Source: JAVJSD01 sp040219575
GTDB lineage: Bacteria > Planctomycetota > Planctomycetia > Pirellulales > Pirellulaceae
Assembly: GCA_040219575.1 (NCBI GenBank)
Contig: JAVJSD010000029.1
Span: 1 to 39,076 of the forward strand
Direction of reading: 5' to 3'
DNA: 39,076 nucleotides
Part shown: positions 1 to 7,248 of the stretch, one piece after another
Position numbering within the stretch: position 1 is the stretch's first letter
How the letters are laid out: each line of letters starts with the position of its first letter
Program-made: the position numbers and the translations under genes
The notes under the pieces: generated by a model
Database searches by the model: none
What the model saw: the letters and a program-made list of their open reading frames with translations, nothing else
Told to the model about the DNA's origin: nothing

Positions 1-130
1 GGGTGCCACAGTTCACACCTTCGGCGTTCGTTTGGCGTCCGTACCAGATTTGCGTCATGCCGCTAAGATGGCGAGTCTGGCGGAATGGCGCAAGAGCAAT
101 TTTGGAAAAACTTTAGGTTGCGGAAAACAA

Positions 131-342
131 GTTTAACGGCAAGCCGAAGGCGACGGCGGACGCGGGATGTTCCGCGGCAATCTCTCGTGGTAGCTTGCTC
201 AACGCAACCACGTGTCGACTCCCGAGTCGATCGGGCCGCCGTGATATACTTTGAAATATCGCCGATCGCTTGCGCACATAGCTCATTCAGCCGGAAGCGC
301 TGATCGAACGTTCCCGCCGTCGCCTTCGGCTTGCCGTTAAAC
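131..342. repeat. 29-bp perfect inverted repeat, arms 131-159 and 314-342
   Basis: The arm at 131-159 (begins GTTTAACGGCAAGCC, ends GACGGCGG) is matched base for base by its reverse complement at 314-342. The arms are separated by 154 bp. Flanking bases outside the arms do not match, so the repeat ends sharply. The arm carries short internal palindromes around AGCCGAAGGCG. The layout fits a dispersed intergenic palindromic repeat or the two ends of a small decayed element; no transposase lies between the arms. The rest of 1-371 shows no convincing gene: reading frames there are arginine-rich and run through the repeat. Confidence 0.75.
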
Positions 343-371
343 GAGGCTTCTCCAACGGAAGGAATCGCTTT

Positions 372-824
372 GTGTCTCGTCGATCGACAATAGGTTGGAC
401 CATCGTGCTGTTGAGCGCCTTCGGCCTGGCGACGGTGGCGGCGATGTTTGGGCCCTTTCTGTATGCACTGCTTACCGCCCGCTCGCGGTTCATTCAGCAC
501 GCCGACGACGCGAGGCCGACCGTAGAAGCCGCCTATCGGCACCATTACCAGCATGGGCAATGGCCGAAATCGCTCGACGATTTGCTCCGCGACGATCGGC
601 CCGGCGAAGGTTGGGCATACCTTTGGCACGGAACGAACGTCGAGTACGGCCCTACCCTGCGCGCGCAGGGCCCGCTGCACATGTCGCTCGTCTATTCATT
701 CCCCAAATCTCCCGGCGAACCGTGCCGAGGCTGGGTCCTCCGTTGCGAAGGAGACGAGACTCCCATCGACGTCGATCAGCCCATTCCCGAACCTCCCCCT
801 TCGCCCGCCGAGCGGTCGCCTTGA
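372..824 (+). CDS. Small membrane-anchored protein, pseudopilin-like layout
   Basis: 150 aa with a GTG start, supported by a GGAAGGA ribosome-binding site at 357-363. Residues about 8-36 form one hydrophobic helix after a short basic N-terminus (MSRRST), so the protein is probably anchored with its C-terminal part outside the cytoplasm. After the helix comes an alpha-helical stretch and the phrase GQWPKSLDDLL, which resembles the G-x-[WY]-P-x-S-x-x-x-L pattern seen after the first helix of pseudopilins and planctomycete pilin-like proteins. That resemblance is an inference; no prepilin peptidase site is evident. The C-terminus is proline-rich. No operon partner is close: the next gene starts 340 bp downstream. 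Family not recognised with certainty. Confidence 0.7.
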   Translation: MSRRSTIGWTIVLLSAFGLATVAAMFGPFLYALLTARSRFIQHADDARPTVEAAYRHHYQHGQWPKSLDDLLRDDRPGEGWAYLWHGTNVEYGPTLRAQGPLHMSLVYSFPKSPGEPCRGWVLRCEGDETPIDVDQPIPEPPPSPAERSP

Positions 825-1164
825 GAAGCTTCGGCCTCCATCTTCTTCGTCTGCTCTCTCCGCGGACGGCCATTTCCTTCGTTCTACGTTTCCATCACGC
901 CCTACAACGCTTTCTCCCGGCACTAGCCAGCGACCTGCACCGGGACTAGAATGCGACTCGTACAGGGATTTGTGGCCGCTTGCAGCCTATTCTGCTAAAG
1001 AGCCATCGTCCGCCCGCCCAATTCAGGTTTGTTCTCGAATCGGGTGATCCCGCCGATAAGGACGTTCGCCGCAGGGCGGACGTCAGTTTGGCGCCAGGCA
1101 ACGACGATCAATGCACAGGCTGAGCGGGCCACTCGTCGCAACCGCCATTCAAGCCGAGTGTGCC
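825..1164. other. 340-bp non-coding leader upstream of the metB-like gene
   Basis: No credible gene is seen on either strand. The last 130 bases hold two consecutive hairpins (annotated separately) and short runs that could fold further. The 825-1020 part shows no repeat or promoter I can defend. Confidence 0.5.
1038..1084 (+). promoter_or_regulatory. Two consecutive hairpins in the leader of the cystathionine synthase gene
   Basis: The first hairpin is CGGG-TGAT-CCCG at 1041-1052. The second pairs 1061-1070 (GACGTTCGCC) with 1075-1084 (GGCGGACGTC), a 10-bp stem with one G-U pair and the tetraloop GCAG. They end about 80 nt before the ATG at 1165. A structured leader before a methionine-pathway gene suggests attenuation or a riboswitch, but I could not match it to the conserved core of any SAM, SAH or cobalamin class. 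No U-tract follows the second stem. Confidence 0.4.
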
Positions 1165-2370
1165 ATGAATCAGCCTCAGCCTCCTTCTCCTTCGCCCAAC
1201 GACCGCGGCTTCTCGACGCTGTCGGTCCACGCCGGCGAACTCCGCCAGAAGCTGGGCGATTCGATCACCGATCCGATTGTCTGCGCCGCCACTTACACCT
1301 TCCCCGACACGCAGGCGGTGATCGACTACATCGAGCAGAACCAGCAGCGCGAGGAATACGGCCGCTACGGCAATCCCGGCGAGCGGACCGTCGAACGCAA
1401 GCTGGCCGCGCTCGAAGGGGGCGAGATGGCGGTCGTCTACTCCAGCGGCATGGCGGCCATCGTCGGGCTGTTGATGACCAAGCTCAGCAGCGGCGACGAG
1501 GTGGTGTTCTTCGACGAGTGCTACCACCGCAGTCGCGAGTTCTGCGCCAAGCACATGTCGCGGTTCGGCGTGGTCACACGGCAGGTGAAAGCCTGCGATT
1601 ACGACGCCATGGAGGCGGCGATCAACTCCAAGACCAAGATGCTGATCAGCGAGTCGCCCACCAATCCGCACTTGAGCGTGGTCGATCTCGAACGGTTCGC
1701 CGCCATTGGCAAGCAGCACCACGTCGAGACGCTGATCGACGCGACGCTGGCCACGCCCTACAACGTGCGGCCGCTGGAGTATGGCGTCGACTACGTGCTG
1801 CATTCCGCCACGAAGTACCTCGGCGGACACAACGACGTGCTGGCCGGCGCGATCATCGGCTCGGAGGAAAGGCTCGAACCGGTCCGCTACCTCCGCGGCA
1901 TTCTGGGGTCGATCAACTCGGCCCACAACATGTTCCTGCTGCAGCGCGGCCTGAAGACGTTCGAACTCCGCATGCAGCGGCACAACGCCAACGGCCAGGC
2001 GGTGGCGGAGTTCCTGGCCGGCCATCCCCGCGTCGAGAAGGTTTACTATCCCGGCCTGGAGACGCACGCCTATCACGACGTCGCCCGGCGGACGATGCGC
2101 GGCTACGGCGGACTCGTCACGTTTCTGATCAAGGACGCCGACTGGCGAGCCACGGCCGACATCGTCGATCGGGTCAAGCTGGCCCGCATCGCGCCGAGCC
2201 TGGGCGGCGTGGAATCGCTGATCGAACAACCGCTGGTGATGAGCTACTACCAACTCACGCCGGAAGACCGCCGCCGCTTCGGCATCGACGACAACATGAT
2301 CCGCATGTCGTGCGGCATCGAAGACACCGAGGACCTGATCGAGGACTTGCGGCAGGCGCTCGAAGGCTGA
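1165..2370 (+). CDS. Cystathionine gamma-synthase-like PLP enzyme, plant-type
   Basis: 401 aa, Cys/Met metabolism PLP-dependent (fold type I) family. Expected reaction: gamma-replacement joining an activated homoserine ester with cysteine to give cystathionine in methionine synthesis, in the cytoplasm. The PLP lysine is K217 in the motif HSATKYLGGHND. The EYGRYGNP phrase near residue 64 and YSSGMAA near 92 are family signatures. The run of matches (EYGRYGNP, ESPTNP, SATKY-GGHNDVLAG, YYPGL, SLGGVESLIEQP) resembles plant cystathionine gamma-synthases more than the enterobacterial MetB pattern. I chose the ATG at 1165 rather than 1111 because similarity begins only at SVHAGE and the upstream 18 codons look non-coding. 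A paralogue follows 216 bp downstream. Methionine gamma-lyase or a sulfhydrylase cannot be excluded from sequence alone. Confidence 0.88.
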   Translation: MNQPQPPSPSPNDRGFSTLSVHAGELRQKLGDSITDPIVCAATYTFPDTQAVIDYIEQNQQREEYGRYGNPGERTVERKLAALEGGEMAVVYSSGMAAIVGLLMTKLSSGDEVVFFDECYHRSREFCAKHMSRFGVVTRQVKACDYDAMEAAINSKTKMLISESPTNPHLSVVDLERFAAIGKQHHVETLIDATLATPYNVRPLEYGVDYVLHSATKYLGGHNDVLAGAIIGSEERLEPVRYLRGILGSINSAHNMFLLQRGLKTFELRMQRHNANGQAVAEFLAGHPRVEKVYYPGLETHAYHDVARRTMRGYGGLVTFLIKDADWRATADIVDRVKLARIAPSLGGVESLIEQPLVMSYYQLTPEDRRRFGIDDNMIRMSCGIEDTEDLIEDLRQALEG

Positions 2371-2416
2371 CCAACCGATTTCGTCCAACCCTCATGTGAT
2401 GGTTGCGCCCGGCGTT

Positions 2417-2532
2417 GATTGCTGATTGCTGATTTTCGAGTCGTAAATGCTGAAGTGCTGTTGACTCGCCCCATTCGTTCACTTCTCTCTTTATTTCAAC
2501 AATCAACAATCATCACTCGACAATCAGCAATC
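2417..2532. repeat. 12-bp inverted repeat and ATTGCTG-type simple repeats between the two PLP-enzyme genes
   Basis: GATTGCTGATTG at 2417-2428 is exactly complementary to CAATCAGCAATC at 2521-2532. The left arm overlaps a short tandem of GATTGCT units, and AACAATC units occur at 2498-2510. The intervening DNA is AT-rich compared with its surroundings. There is no poly-T, so this is not a clear terminator; it looks like low-complexity intergenic sequence that could form a loose hairpin. Confidence 0.5.
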
Positions 2533-2586
2533 CGTTTCTCGCCCCTTACGTTTTCCCTCCCCGGCTGACTCGGACTTTCCACCAAA

Positions 2587-3738
2587 ATGCACTTTCGCAC
2601 CCGCGCCATCCACGTCGGCAACCAGCGCGACCCGCAAACCGGGGCCGTTGTGCCGCCGATTCATGTCGCCACCACGTTCGTGCAGCACGCGGCCGGCGAG
2701 TGGCGCGAGTTCGACTACTCGCGGAGCGGCAATCCCACGCGGAAAAACCTGGAGCAGACGCTGGCCTCGCTCGAGTCGGGCGCCGGCGCGCTGGCGTTCT
2801 CGACCGGCATGGCCGCCACGCACTGCGCCACGATGCTGCTTTCCGCCGGCGACCACATTCTCGCCGGCAGCGACATCTACGGCGGCACCTACCGCCTGCT
2901 GCACAAAGTGGCCGACCGCGCCGGCATCGACGTCACGCTTGCTCCGGCCAACGATCTGGCGAAGCTCGAGGCCGCCGTTACGCCGCAGACCAAAATGTTG
3001 TGGGTCGAAAGCCCCGGCAATCCGCTGATGTCGATCACCGATCTAGCCGACTGCGCTGAACTGGCCAGGAAGCACGGATTGCTGTTGGGGGTCGATAACA
3101 CCTTCGCCACGCCCGTGCTGACCCGGCCGCTGGAGTTGGGCGCCGATATCGTCATGCACTCCGCCACCAAGTACCTCGGCGGCCATAGCGACGCGCTCGG
3201 CGGGGCGCTGGTCGTCAAGTACAAGGAGCTTTTCGACCGGTTGTATTTCGTGCAGAACGCCACGGGCGCCGTGCTCGGGCCGTTCGAGTCGTTCCTCATC
3301 AGCCGCGGCCTGAAGACGCTTGAATTGCGGGTCCGCGAACAGTCGCGGACCGCGCTGCAGCTCGCCGAGAGGCTGGCCGCCGATTCGCGCGTGCGGCGGG
3401 TGCTGTATCCCGGCCTGACGGGTCATCCCGGGCATGAAGTCGCCGCGCGGCAGATGCAGCACGGTTTCGGAGCGATGCTCAGTTTCGAACTCGACGGCGA
3501 TTTCGCGGCGGCGAAGAAACTGGTGGAATCGACCAAGCTGTTTCAACTCGCGGTGAGCCTGGGCGCCGTCGAATCGCTGATCGAGCAGCCGGCCTCGATG
3601 TCGCACGCCAGTTACGACGCCGCCGACCGCGCCGCCCACGGCATCACCGACGGCCTGATCCGCCTCTCGGTCGGCCTGGAGCACTTCGACGACCTGGCCG
3701 CCGACCTGGATCAGGCCCTGGCTTCCGCCCGATCTTAG
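2587..3738 (+). CDS. Cystathionine gamma-synthase / gamma-lyase family PLP enzyme
   Basis: 383 aa, the usual length of bacterial cystathionine gamma-synthases and gamma-lyases. The PLP lysine is K195 in HSATKYLGGHSD. Y44 in FDYSRSGNPTR and the DIYGGTYR motif near residue 96 match PLP-phosphate and substrate-binding regions of the MetB/MccB group. The gene is transcribed in the same direction as the preceding paralogue but 216 bp away, so co-transcription is possible but not shown. Having one plant-type gamma-synthase and one classical MetB/CGL-type enzyme side by side suggests a division of labour, such as synthesis versus breakdown of cystathionine; which does which is inference. The ATG at 2587 starts exactly where family similarity begins (MHFRTRAIHVG). 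Confidence 0.88.
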   Translation: MHFRTRAIHVGNQRDPQTGAVVPPIHVATTFVQHAAGEWREFDYSRSGNPTRKNLEQTLASLESGAGALAFSTGMAATHCATMLLSAGDHILAGSDIYGGTYRLLHKVADRAGIDVTLAPANDLAKLEAAVTPQTKMLWVESPGNPLMSITDLADCAELARKHGLLLGVDNTFATPVLTRPLELGADIVMHSATKYLGGHSDALGGALVVKYKELFDRLYFVQNATGAVLGPFESFLISRGLKTLELRVREQSRTALQLAERLAADSRVRRVLYPGLTGHPGHEVAARQMQHGFGAMLSFELDGDFAAAKKLVESTKLFQLAVSLGAVESLIEQPASMSHASYDAADRAAHGITDGLIRLSVGLEHFDDLAADLDQALASARS

Positions 3739-3932
3739 ACGCGCCCCCATCACGGCGATCCGCCGCGGCGGCAATCGGAGCGAAATAGTTTGCCCGATCC
3801 GCACAGCCCGAAGCAAAACCAAGCGACTTTGAAAAATCCCCGTTTCCGCCTGGATTTGGCCCGTTGACGAGTCGCAAGACCGTTTGCTAGCGTACCCTCT
3901 TTCCCGCCAGACGCCTTTGTTCCGTTTGCCTC

Positions 3933-4184
3933 ATGTCGCCACTTCCCATCTCCACTTCCACCGAAGACATCGAGGGCCTGCTGGTGCTCTTGCTGCGCGA
4001 CGGGAGTCGGTCGGATGCGGTGACGCTGTACCAGGAGGAGACCGGCGCCGACCGTGAGCAGGCGGAGCGGGTGGTGGCCGACCTCGCCCGGCGGCATAAC
4101 ATCTCCAGCATGAACTGGCCGGCGGCGGTCGCCGTGGCCGCTGCCGTGCTGGGCGCCATCACGCTGGCGATCTTCTTCCGCTGA
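3933..4184 (+). CDS. Small tail-anchored protein, unknown function
   Basis: 83 aa. Residues 1-58 are soluble and helical, with an acidic, regularly spaced pattern (GLLVLLLRDGSRSDAVTL, then EETGADREQAERVVADLA) that suggests a short two-helix, UBA-like fold. Residues about 62-82 form one hydrophobic helix ending in FFR, so the protein is probably held by a C-terminal anchor facing the cytoplasm. Composition and third-position GC agree with real coding. No strong Shine-Dalgarno precedes the ATG. It stands alone between the PLP-enzyme pair and a DUF502 gene. Not a family I recognise. Confidence 0.65.
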   Translation: MSPLPISTSTEDIEGLLVLLLRDGSRSDAVTLYQEETGADREQAERVVADLARRHNISSMNWPAAVAVAAAVLGAITLAIFFR

Positions 4185-4191
4185 GACTCTG

Positions 4192-4310
4192 TTGCCTCTG
4201 TCTGGAAACTGCGTAGCGGAAGTCGTGAGACTTCCGATGGCATTGAAAAAGAGGAACACTCACGAGTTCCGCTACACGTCGATTTGCCACGTCTGCGTTT
4301 CCAGAGCCTA
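4192..4310. repeat. GTAG-hairpin BIME in a MITE-like unit, copy A
   Basis: Core at 4213-4275 runs from GTAG to CTAC. The left arm folds as CGGAAGTC-GTGA-GACTTCCG; the right arm ends GAGTTCCGCTAC. Outside the core, TCTGGAAAC at 4201-4209 is complementary to GTTTCCAGA at 4297-4305, the inner part of terminal inverted repeats shared with copies at 9247 and 38416. The right terminal repeat lacks four bases (CGGA) present in the other copies. It begins 8 bp after the stop codon at 4184. Confidence 0.8.
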
Positions 4311-4356
4311 GCGTCGGATCGGCGTTCATCAGCGGCTGAAACGTCTCTTGTTCCGC

Positions 4357-4384
4357 GAAAATGCGCCCAGTCGCGCGCATTTTC
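4357..4384 (+). terminator. Possible weak intrinsic terminator hairpin
   Basis: GAAAATGCGC at 4357-4366 pairs perfectly with GCGCATTTTC at 4375-4384 across an 8-nt loop. The A-rich foot, GC-rich upper stem and T-run give a bidirectional terminator shape, but the stem core is short and the T-run is only four. It would serve the 3933-4184 gene. The remainder of 4185-4510 (326 bp) holds copy A of the BIME and nothing else I can name. Confidence 0.35.
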
Positions 4385-4510
4385 AGGAGTTGATTTACGG
4401 AAACGGAAGCCGTGTGAAGGCCGTCCGCGATCTGCTCTGGCGGCCATGGGGCGGCGCGCGTATTCTGCCGCCTCCCGCCCATTAATCCACCGCTTCTGAG
4501 GGCCAGCGTC

Positions 4511-5191
4511 ATGAAGACCGTTGTTGTCGGCACCTGGAAAAACGTTCTGGGGACCTTCCTCGCCGGGTTGTTCGCCCTGCTGCCGCTGGTGATCACCGTG
4601 GCGATTGTGGCCTGGGTGGTCAGCTTCTTGAATAACCTCGTCGGCCCCAAAACGCTGGTCGGCGAAGGACTGATCTTCGTGGGGCTGCGGTTCGTCGCCA
4701 ACGAGTACGCCGCCACGGCGATCGGCTGGGGCGTCGTGCTGGCCGGCATCTTTCTGACGGGTGTGTTCGTCAAGACGCGCGCTAAAGCGCTGTTCGACAT
4801 GCTGTTCAATCCGCTGATCCGCCGCATTCCCATCATCAACAGCGTCTACGGCACCGCCTCGCAGTTCGTGGGCATGCTCAACAAACAGGACAAGTCGGAG
4901 TTGAGCGGCATGAGCGTGGTGTTCGCCAGGTTCGGCGAGCAGTTCGGCGCGGGCATTCTGGCGCTGATGCCCACACCCGAGGTGTACGAAATGGACGGCC
5001 GTCGCTGCCACCTGATCTACATTCCCACCTCGCCGGTGCCGATGACCGGCGGCCTACTGTACGTCCCCGTCGAATCCGTCGCGCGGCTCGACATGCCGGT
5101 CGAAAGCCTGATGAGCATCTACCTCTCGATGGGCGTCACCAGTTCGCAAGCCGTGAAACCCGCCGGCGACGAAGGTCAGCGTCGGGGGTGA
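4511..5191 (+). CDS. DUF502 family integral membrane protein
   Basis: 226 aa. Two hydrophobic segments, about residues 15-40 and 66-88, are followed by a conserved soluble region with the phrases NPLIRRIPIINSVYGTASQ, YIPTSPVPMTGGLLYVP and LDMPVESLMSIYLSMG. This order is characteristic of DUF502 (PF04367), widespread membrane proteins of unknown biochemical role; plant members are the LCV-like family. Typical bacterial length is 200-230 aa, so it looks complete. The ATG at 4511 is the natural start because the hydrophobic helix follows directly. It sits in a run of small membrane-protein genes with no clear functional partner. Confidence 0.85.
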   Translation: MKTVVVGTWKNVLGTFLAGLFALLPLVITVAIVAWVVSFLNNLVGPKTLVGEGLIFVGLRFVANEYAATAIGWGVVLAGIFLTGVFVKTRAKALFDMLFNPLIRRIPIINSVYGTASQFVGMLNKQDKSELSGMSVVFARFGEQFGAGILALMPTPEVYEMDGRRCHLIYIPTSPVPMTGGLLYVPVESVARLDMPVESLMSIYLSMGVTSSQAVKPAGDEGQRRG

Positions 5192-5200
5192 CGGTCTCCG

Positions 5201-5512
5201 TCACGGTTGTTGGGCTGGGCGGAGGGTTTCGAGCGAGTGACGGGCGCGTGTGAGTTCTCGTGCCCGCGACGGCGGATGGCCGCCGTAGCACGCCGCGCAA
5301 ACGCAGACCAGGCACAAGAGCGCGGCCGCCAGGCAAAGCGCGACGACCGCGATCAGCGACGTCGAGCGACGCGGTGAATGAGCCCGCCACGCGATTTCCG
5401 CGCGACAAATCAGGTCTTCCGAGCGATGCGGAAGGGGCGTTTCGGCCCGCGCCCACTCTTCGACGCCCGACGTTCGACGTTCCGGCGGCCAACGATGGCA
5501 GTCTGGTTCCAT
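5201..5512 (-). CDS. Possible small single-pass membrane protein
   Basis: 103 aa on the minus strand, between the DUF502 gene and the DUF3592-like gene. It has one strongly hydrophobic, cysteine-rich helix near residues 50-73 (SLIAVVALCLAAALLCLVC) followed by a basic tail. Third codon positions are GC-rich throughout, as in neighbouring genes. An AAAGGG motif lies about 12 nt upstream of the ATG. The upstream extension of this frame looks non-coding, which is why I start at the ATG whose first base is 5512. No family recognised. It converges on the DUF502 gene with a 9-bp gap. It could be chance open frame. Confidence 0.4.
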   Translation of the reverse strand: MEPDCHRWPPERRTSGVEEWARAETPLPHRSEDLICRAEIAWRAHSPRRSTSLIAVVALCLAAALLCLVCVCAACYGGHPPSRARELTRARHSLETLRPAQQP

Positions 5513-5742
5513 CGAGCAGCCCTTTCGCGATGCGACGCCGGGAGTGATCCCCCCGGCGTGTTTCGCACGCACCGTGGTTGAGGGATGAACAGCTGACATC
5601 GGTAAGAGAAATGGGCGCGCAAAAGGTTCGCGCCCCGCCGTCCTGGCGGAAAGGTTCGCGGCAGCGTAGATTGCAAATCGGCAGGCGAGGCGGCGAGAGC
5701 GCCGCAGCCGAGTTTGCACAAACCGCCGATGAGAAACGAAGC

Positions 5743-6273
5743 ATGTCGCGGCGTCGTACCAAGCGAAGCAACGCCAGCCCGCCGCGGAAACGAGGCGGCT
5801 TCGCGCCGTGGCTTCGCCCAATCACCGGCTTGTTGCTTGTCATCATCGGTGTGGTCGGCGCAGCGGCTTCCGTCAACAGCCTTGCCTGGCAAATCCAAAC
5901 GCGCTGGTCCTACAGCGCGGGGACCTGTCGCGTGGTGTCCGCCCGCGTCGTGCAGGTGGGGCATGGCTACGAACTCGACATCGCGCACCAGGTCGAAGTC
6001 GACGGCCGCGCCTACCGCCCGACGCGCAACACCGACCAGTCACCGCCCGCCTATGCCAGCCGCGCCGAGGCGGAAGCCGCGCTCGCCTCCTTTTCGATCG
6101 GCAGCGTCCACCGCTGCTGGTACGACGCCCAGCACCCCGACCTCCACAGCCTGCTCATCCACCGCGACATGGATCCCTGGACGCAGTCGGGCGTGCTGGT
6201 AGTGAGCCTTGTGGCGGCGGTTGCGGGAGCCGGCCTGCTGTTGATGAAAAGAAACTCGCGCTCAGTCAACTGA
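5743..6273 (+). CDS. DUF3592-like two-pass membrane protein
   Basis: 176 aa. A basic N-terminus (MSRRRTKRSNASPPRKRGG) precedes a first membrane helix at about 25-48 and a second near 147-167. Between them lies an extracytoplasmic beta-rich region with the pattern WSYSAGTCRVVSARV, then YELDIAHQVEVDGRAYRP and SIGSVHRCWYDAQHPD. The V-x-Y-x-V-x-G-x-x-Y and G-x-x-x-x-x-x-Y-x-P/A-x-x-P motifs are typical of DUF3592 proteins, whose function is unknown. An earlier TTG start at 5578 would add a region with no coding look, so I use the ATG at 5743. Confidence 0.7.
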   Translation: MSRRRTKRSNASPPRKRGGFAPWLRPITGLLLVIIGVVGAAASVNSLAWQIQTRWSYSAGTCRVVSARVVQVGHGYELDIAHQVEVDGRAYRPTRNTDQSPPAYASRAEAEAALASFSIGSVHRCWYDAQHPDLHSLLIHRDMDPWTQSGVLVVSLVAAVAGAGLLLMKRNSRSVN

Positions 6274-6636
6274 AGACAACGACCTGCCGCTGACGCAAAC
6301 CGCAAAGAACAACAACCGCTTCCGCGGCGTTGAGCTTGCACGTTTCTTTGTTTGCGGCTGGGCAGGGCGCCTAATTTGACTCATTTCCGCAGCTCGCCGG
6401 CGATGGTCAGGTTTCCGCATTGGGAACGCTCATGATCGACCGCGATGCATTGGTCGATAACAATCCGTAGCGGCGGAGTCACGCGAACATCTGTCGTCGG
6501 CGCGAGTTGCGCGTTTCGGCATGCTGAATTGCCGCCTCGGCGGCGCGAAGCACAGTTAAAGTCGTGCGCCGCGTCGGCCCGATGGATTGCACGTTCGGTG
6601 GAATTCGACCGAGTTGAACCTCAGACGCGATACGGC
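6274..6636. other. 363-bp gap without a supported gene
   Basis: An open frame from the ATG at 6445 joins the next gene in frame, but its 64 extra codons are arginine/serine-rich and unlike the following protein. A 7-bp inverted repeat (ATCGACC 6435-6441, GGTCGAT 6452-6458) brackets that ATG. It could be an operator for the 6637 operon, but this is unsupported. Confidence 0.35.
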
Positions 6637-7248
6637 ATGAGTGCTAGCACGAAGAAGGCGGCGGCGAGCATCAGCTTCTTGACGGTCTTGGACCAGGGCG
6701 ACGACGGTCTCTTCGGCGGGTACCTGGTGCTCAACGCCGCCGGAAGACCGCTCGAGTTTCACTGCACCGCGCCGGTCAAGGCGAATCGGGCCCAGCAGAT
6801 TCTGTACGGACGCACGCTCGCGCCCTACCTCTACGGCGAGCAGATCGGGCAGACGCTCATCGGCAAGGCGAAGACGTCGCCGCGCTGGATTTGCACCGAC
6901 GTGCAGCCCGCGCTGGCGGTGCGCGACTACGTCGCGACGCCGGTGGCGCTGGTGCTGGAGGCGCCGTCGGCCGTGCACGAGGAGCAAGAGGAATCACCTT
7001 CAAGCGGCGACTCCACGTCGTCGAAAACCTGGCGGCTCGACGCCGCGCGGGAGACCGCGCCGCGCCCTCATGCGGCCAGTCTGTTGGAGTTTGAACTGGG
7101 TGGCTTCGCCCTGGCGGTGTCGCCGACGTGGGGCGATGATCGCGAGACGGTGAAGTCGCTCTGGCGCGAGTTCGCCGGGCTCGACCTGCTGGAGCCGTTC
7201 GCCCGGATACGCGAGGCGATTGAAGAAGCACAGAAGGCGGCGCGATGA
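6637..7248 (+). CDS. Unknown protein coupled to a SNF2 helicase
   Basis: 203 aa, start chosen at MSASTKK because the upstream frame looks non-coding. The N-terminal half (SISFLTVLDQGDDGLFGGYLVLNAAGRPLEFHCTAPV, residues about 11-47, quoted in part) looks like a compact beta-rich domain; the middle is acidic and serine-rich (EEQEESPSSGDSTSS) and probably unstructured; the C-terminus is helical. Its stop overlaps the start of the helicase gene (ATGA at 7245-7248), a classic translational-coupling arrangement, so the two products are probably made in fixed ratio and may act together. No domain name can be assigned. The organisation resembles bacterial two-gene SNF2 modules in which the first product is a DNA- or substrate-binding accessory, but that role is inference. 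Confidence 0.75.
   Translation: MSASTKKAAASISFLTVLDQGDDGLFGGYLVLNAAGRPLEFHCTAPVKANRAQQILYGRTLAPYLYGEQIGQTLIGKAKTSPRWICTDVQPALAVRDYVATPVALVLEAPSAVHEEQEESPSSGDSTSSKTWRLDAARETAPRPHAASLLEFELGGFALAVSPTWGDDRETVKSLWREFAGLDLLEPFARIREAIEEAQKAAR

Noticed and set aside
1038..1164. SAM or SAH riboswitch before the cystathionine synthase gene
   Set aside because: The hairpins do not carry the conserved core bases of the SAM-I, SAM-II or SAH classes; kept only as an unassigned structured leader.
6445..6636. N-terminal extension of the 203-aa protein from the ATG at 6445
   Set aside because: The extra residues have no coding look; similarity in style to the rest begins at MSASTKK.
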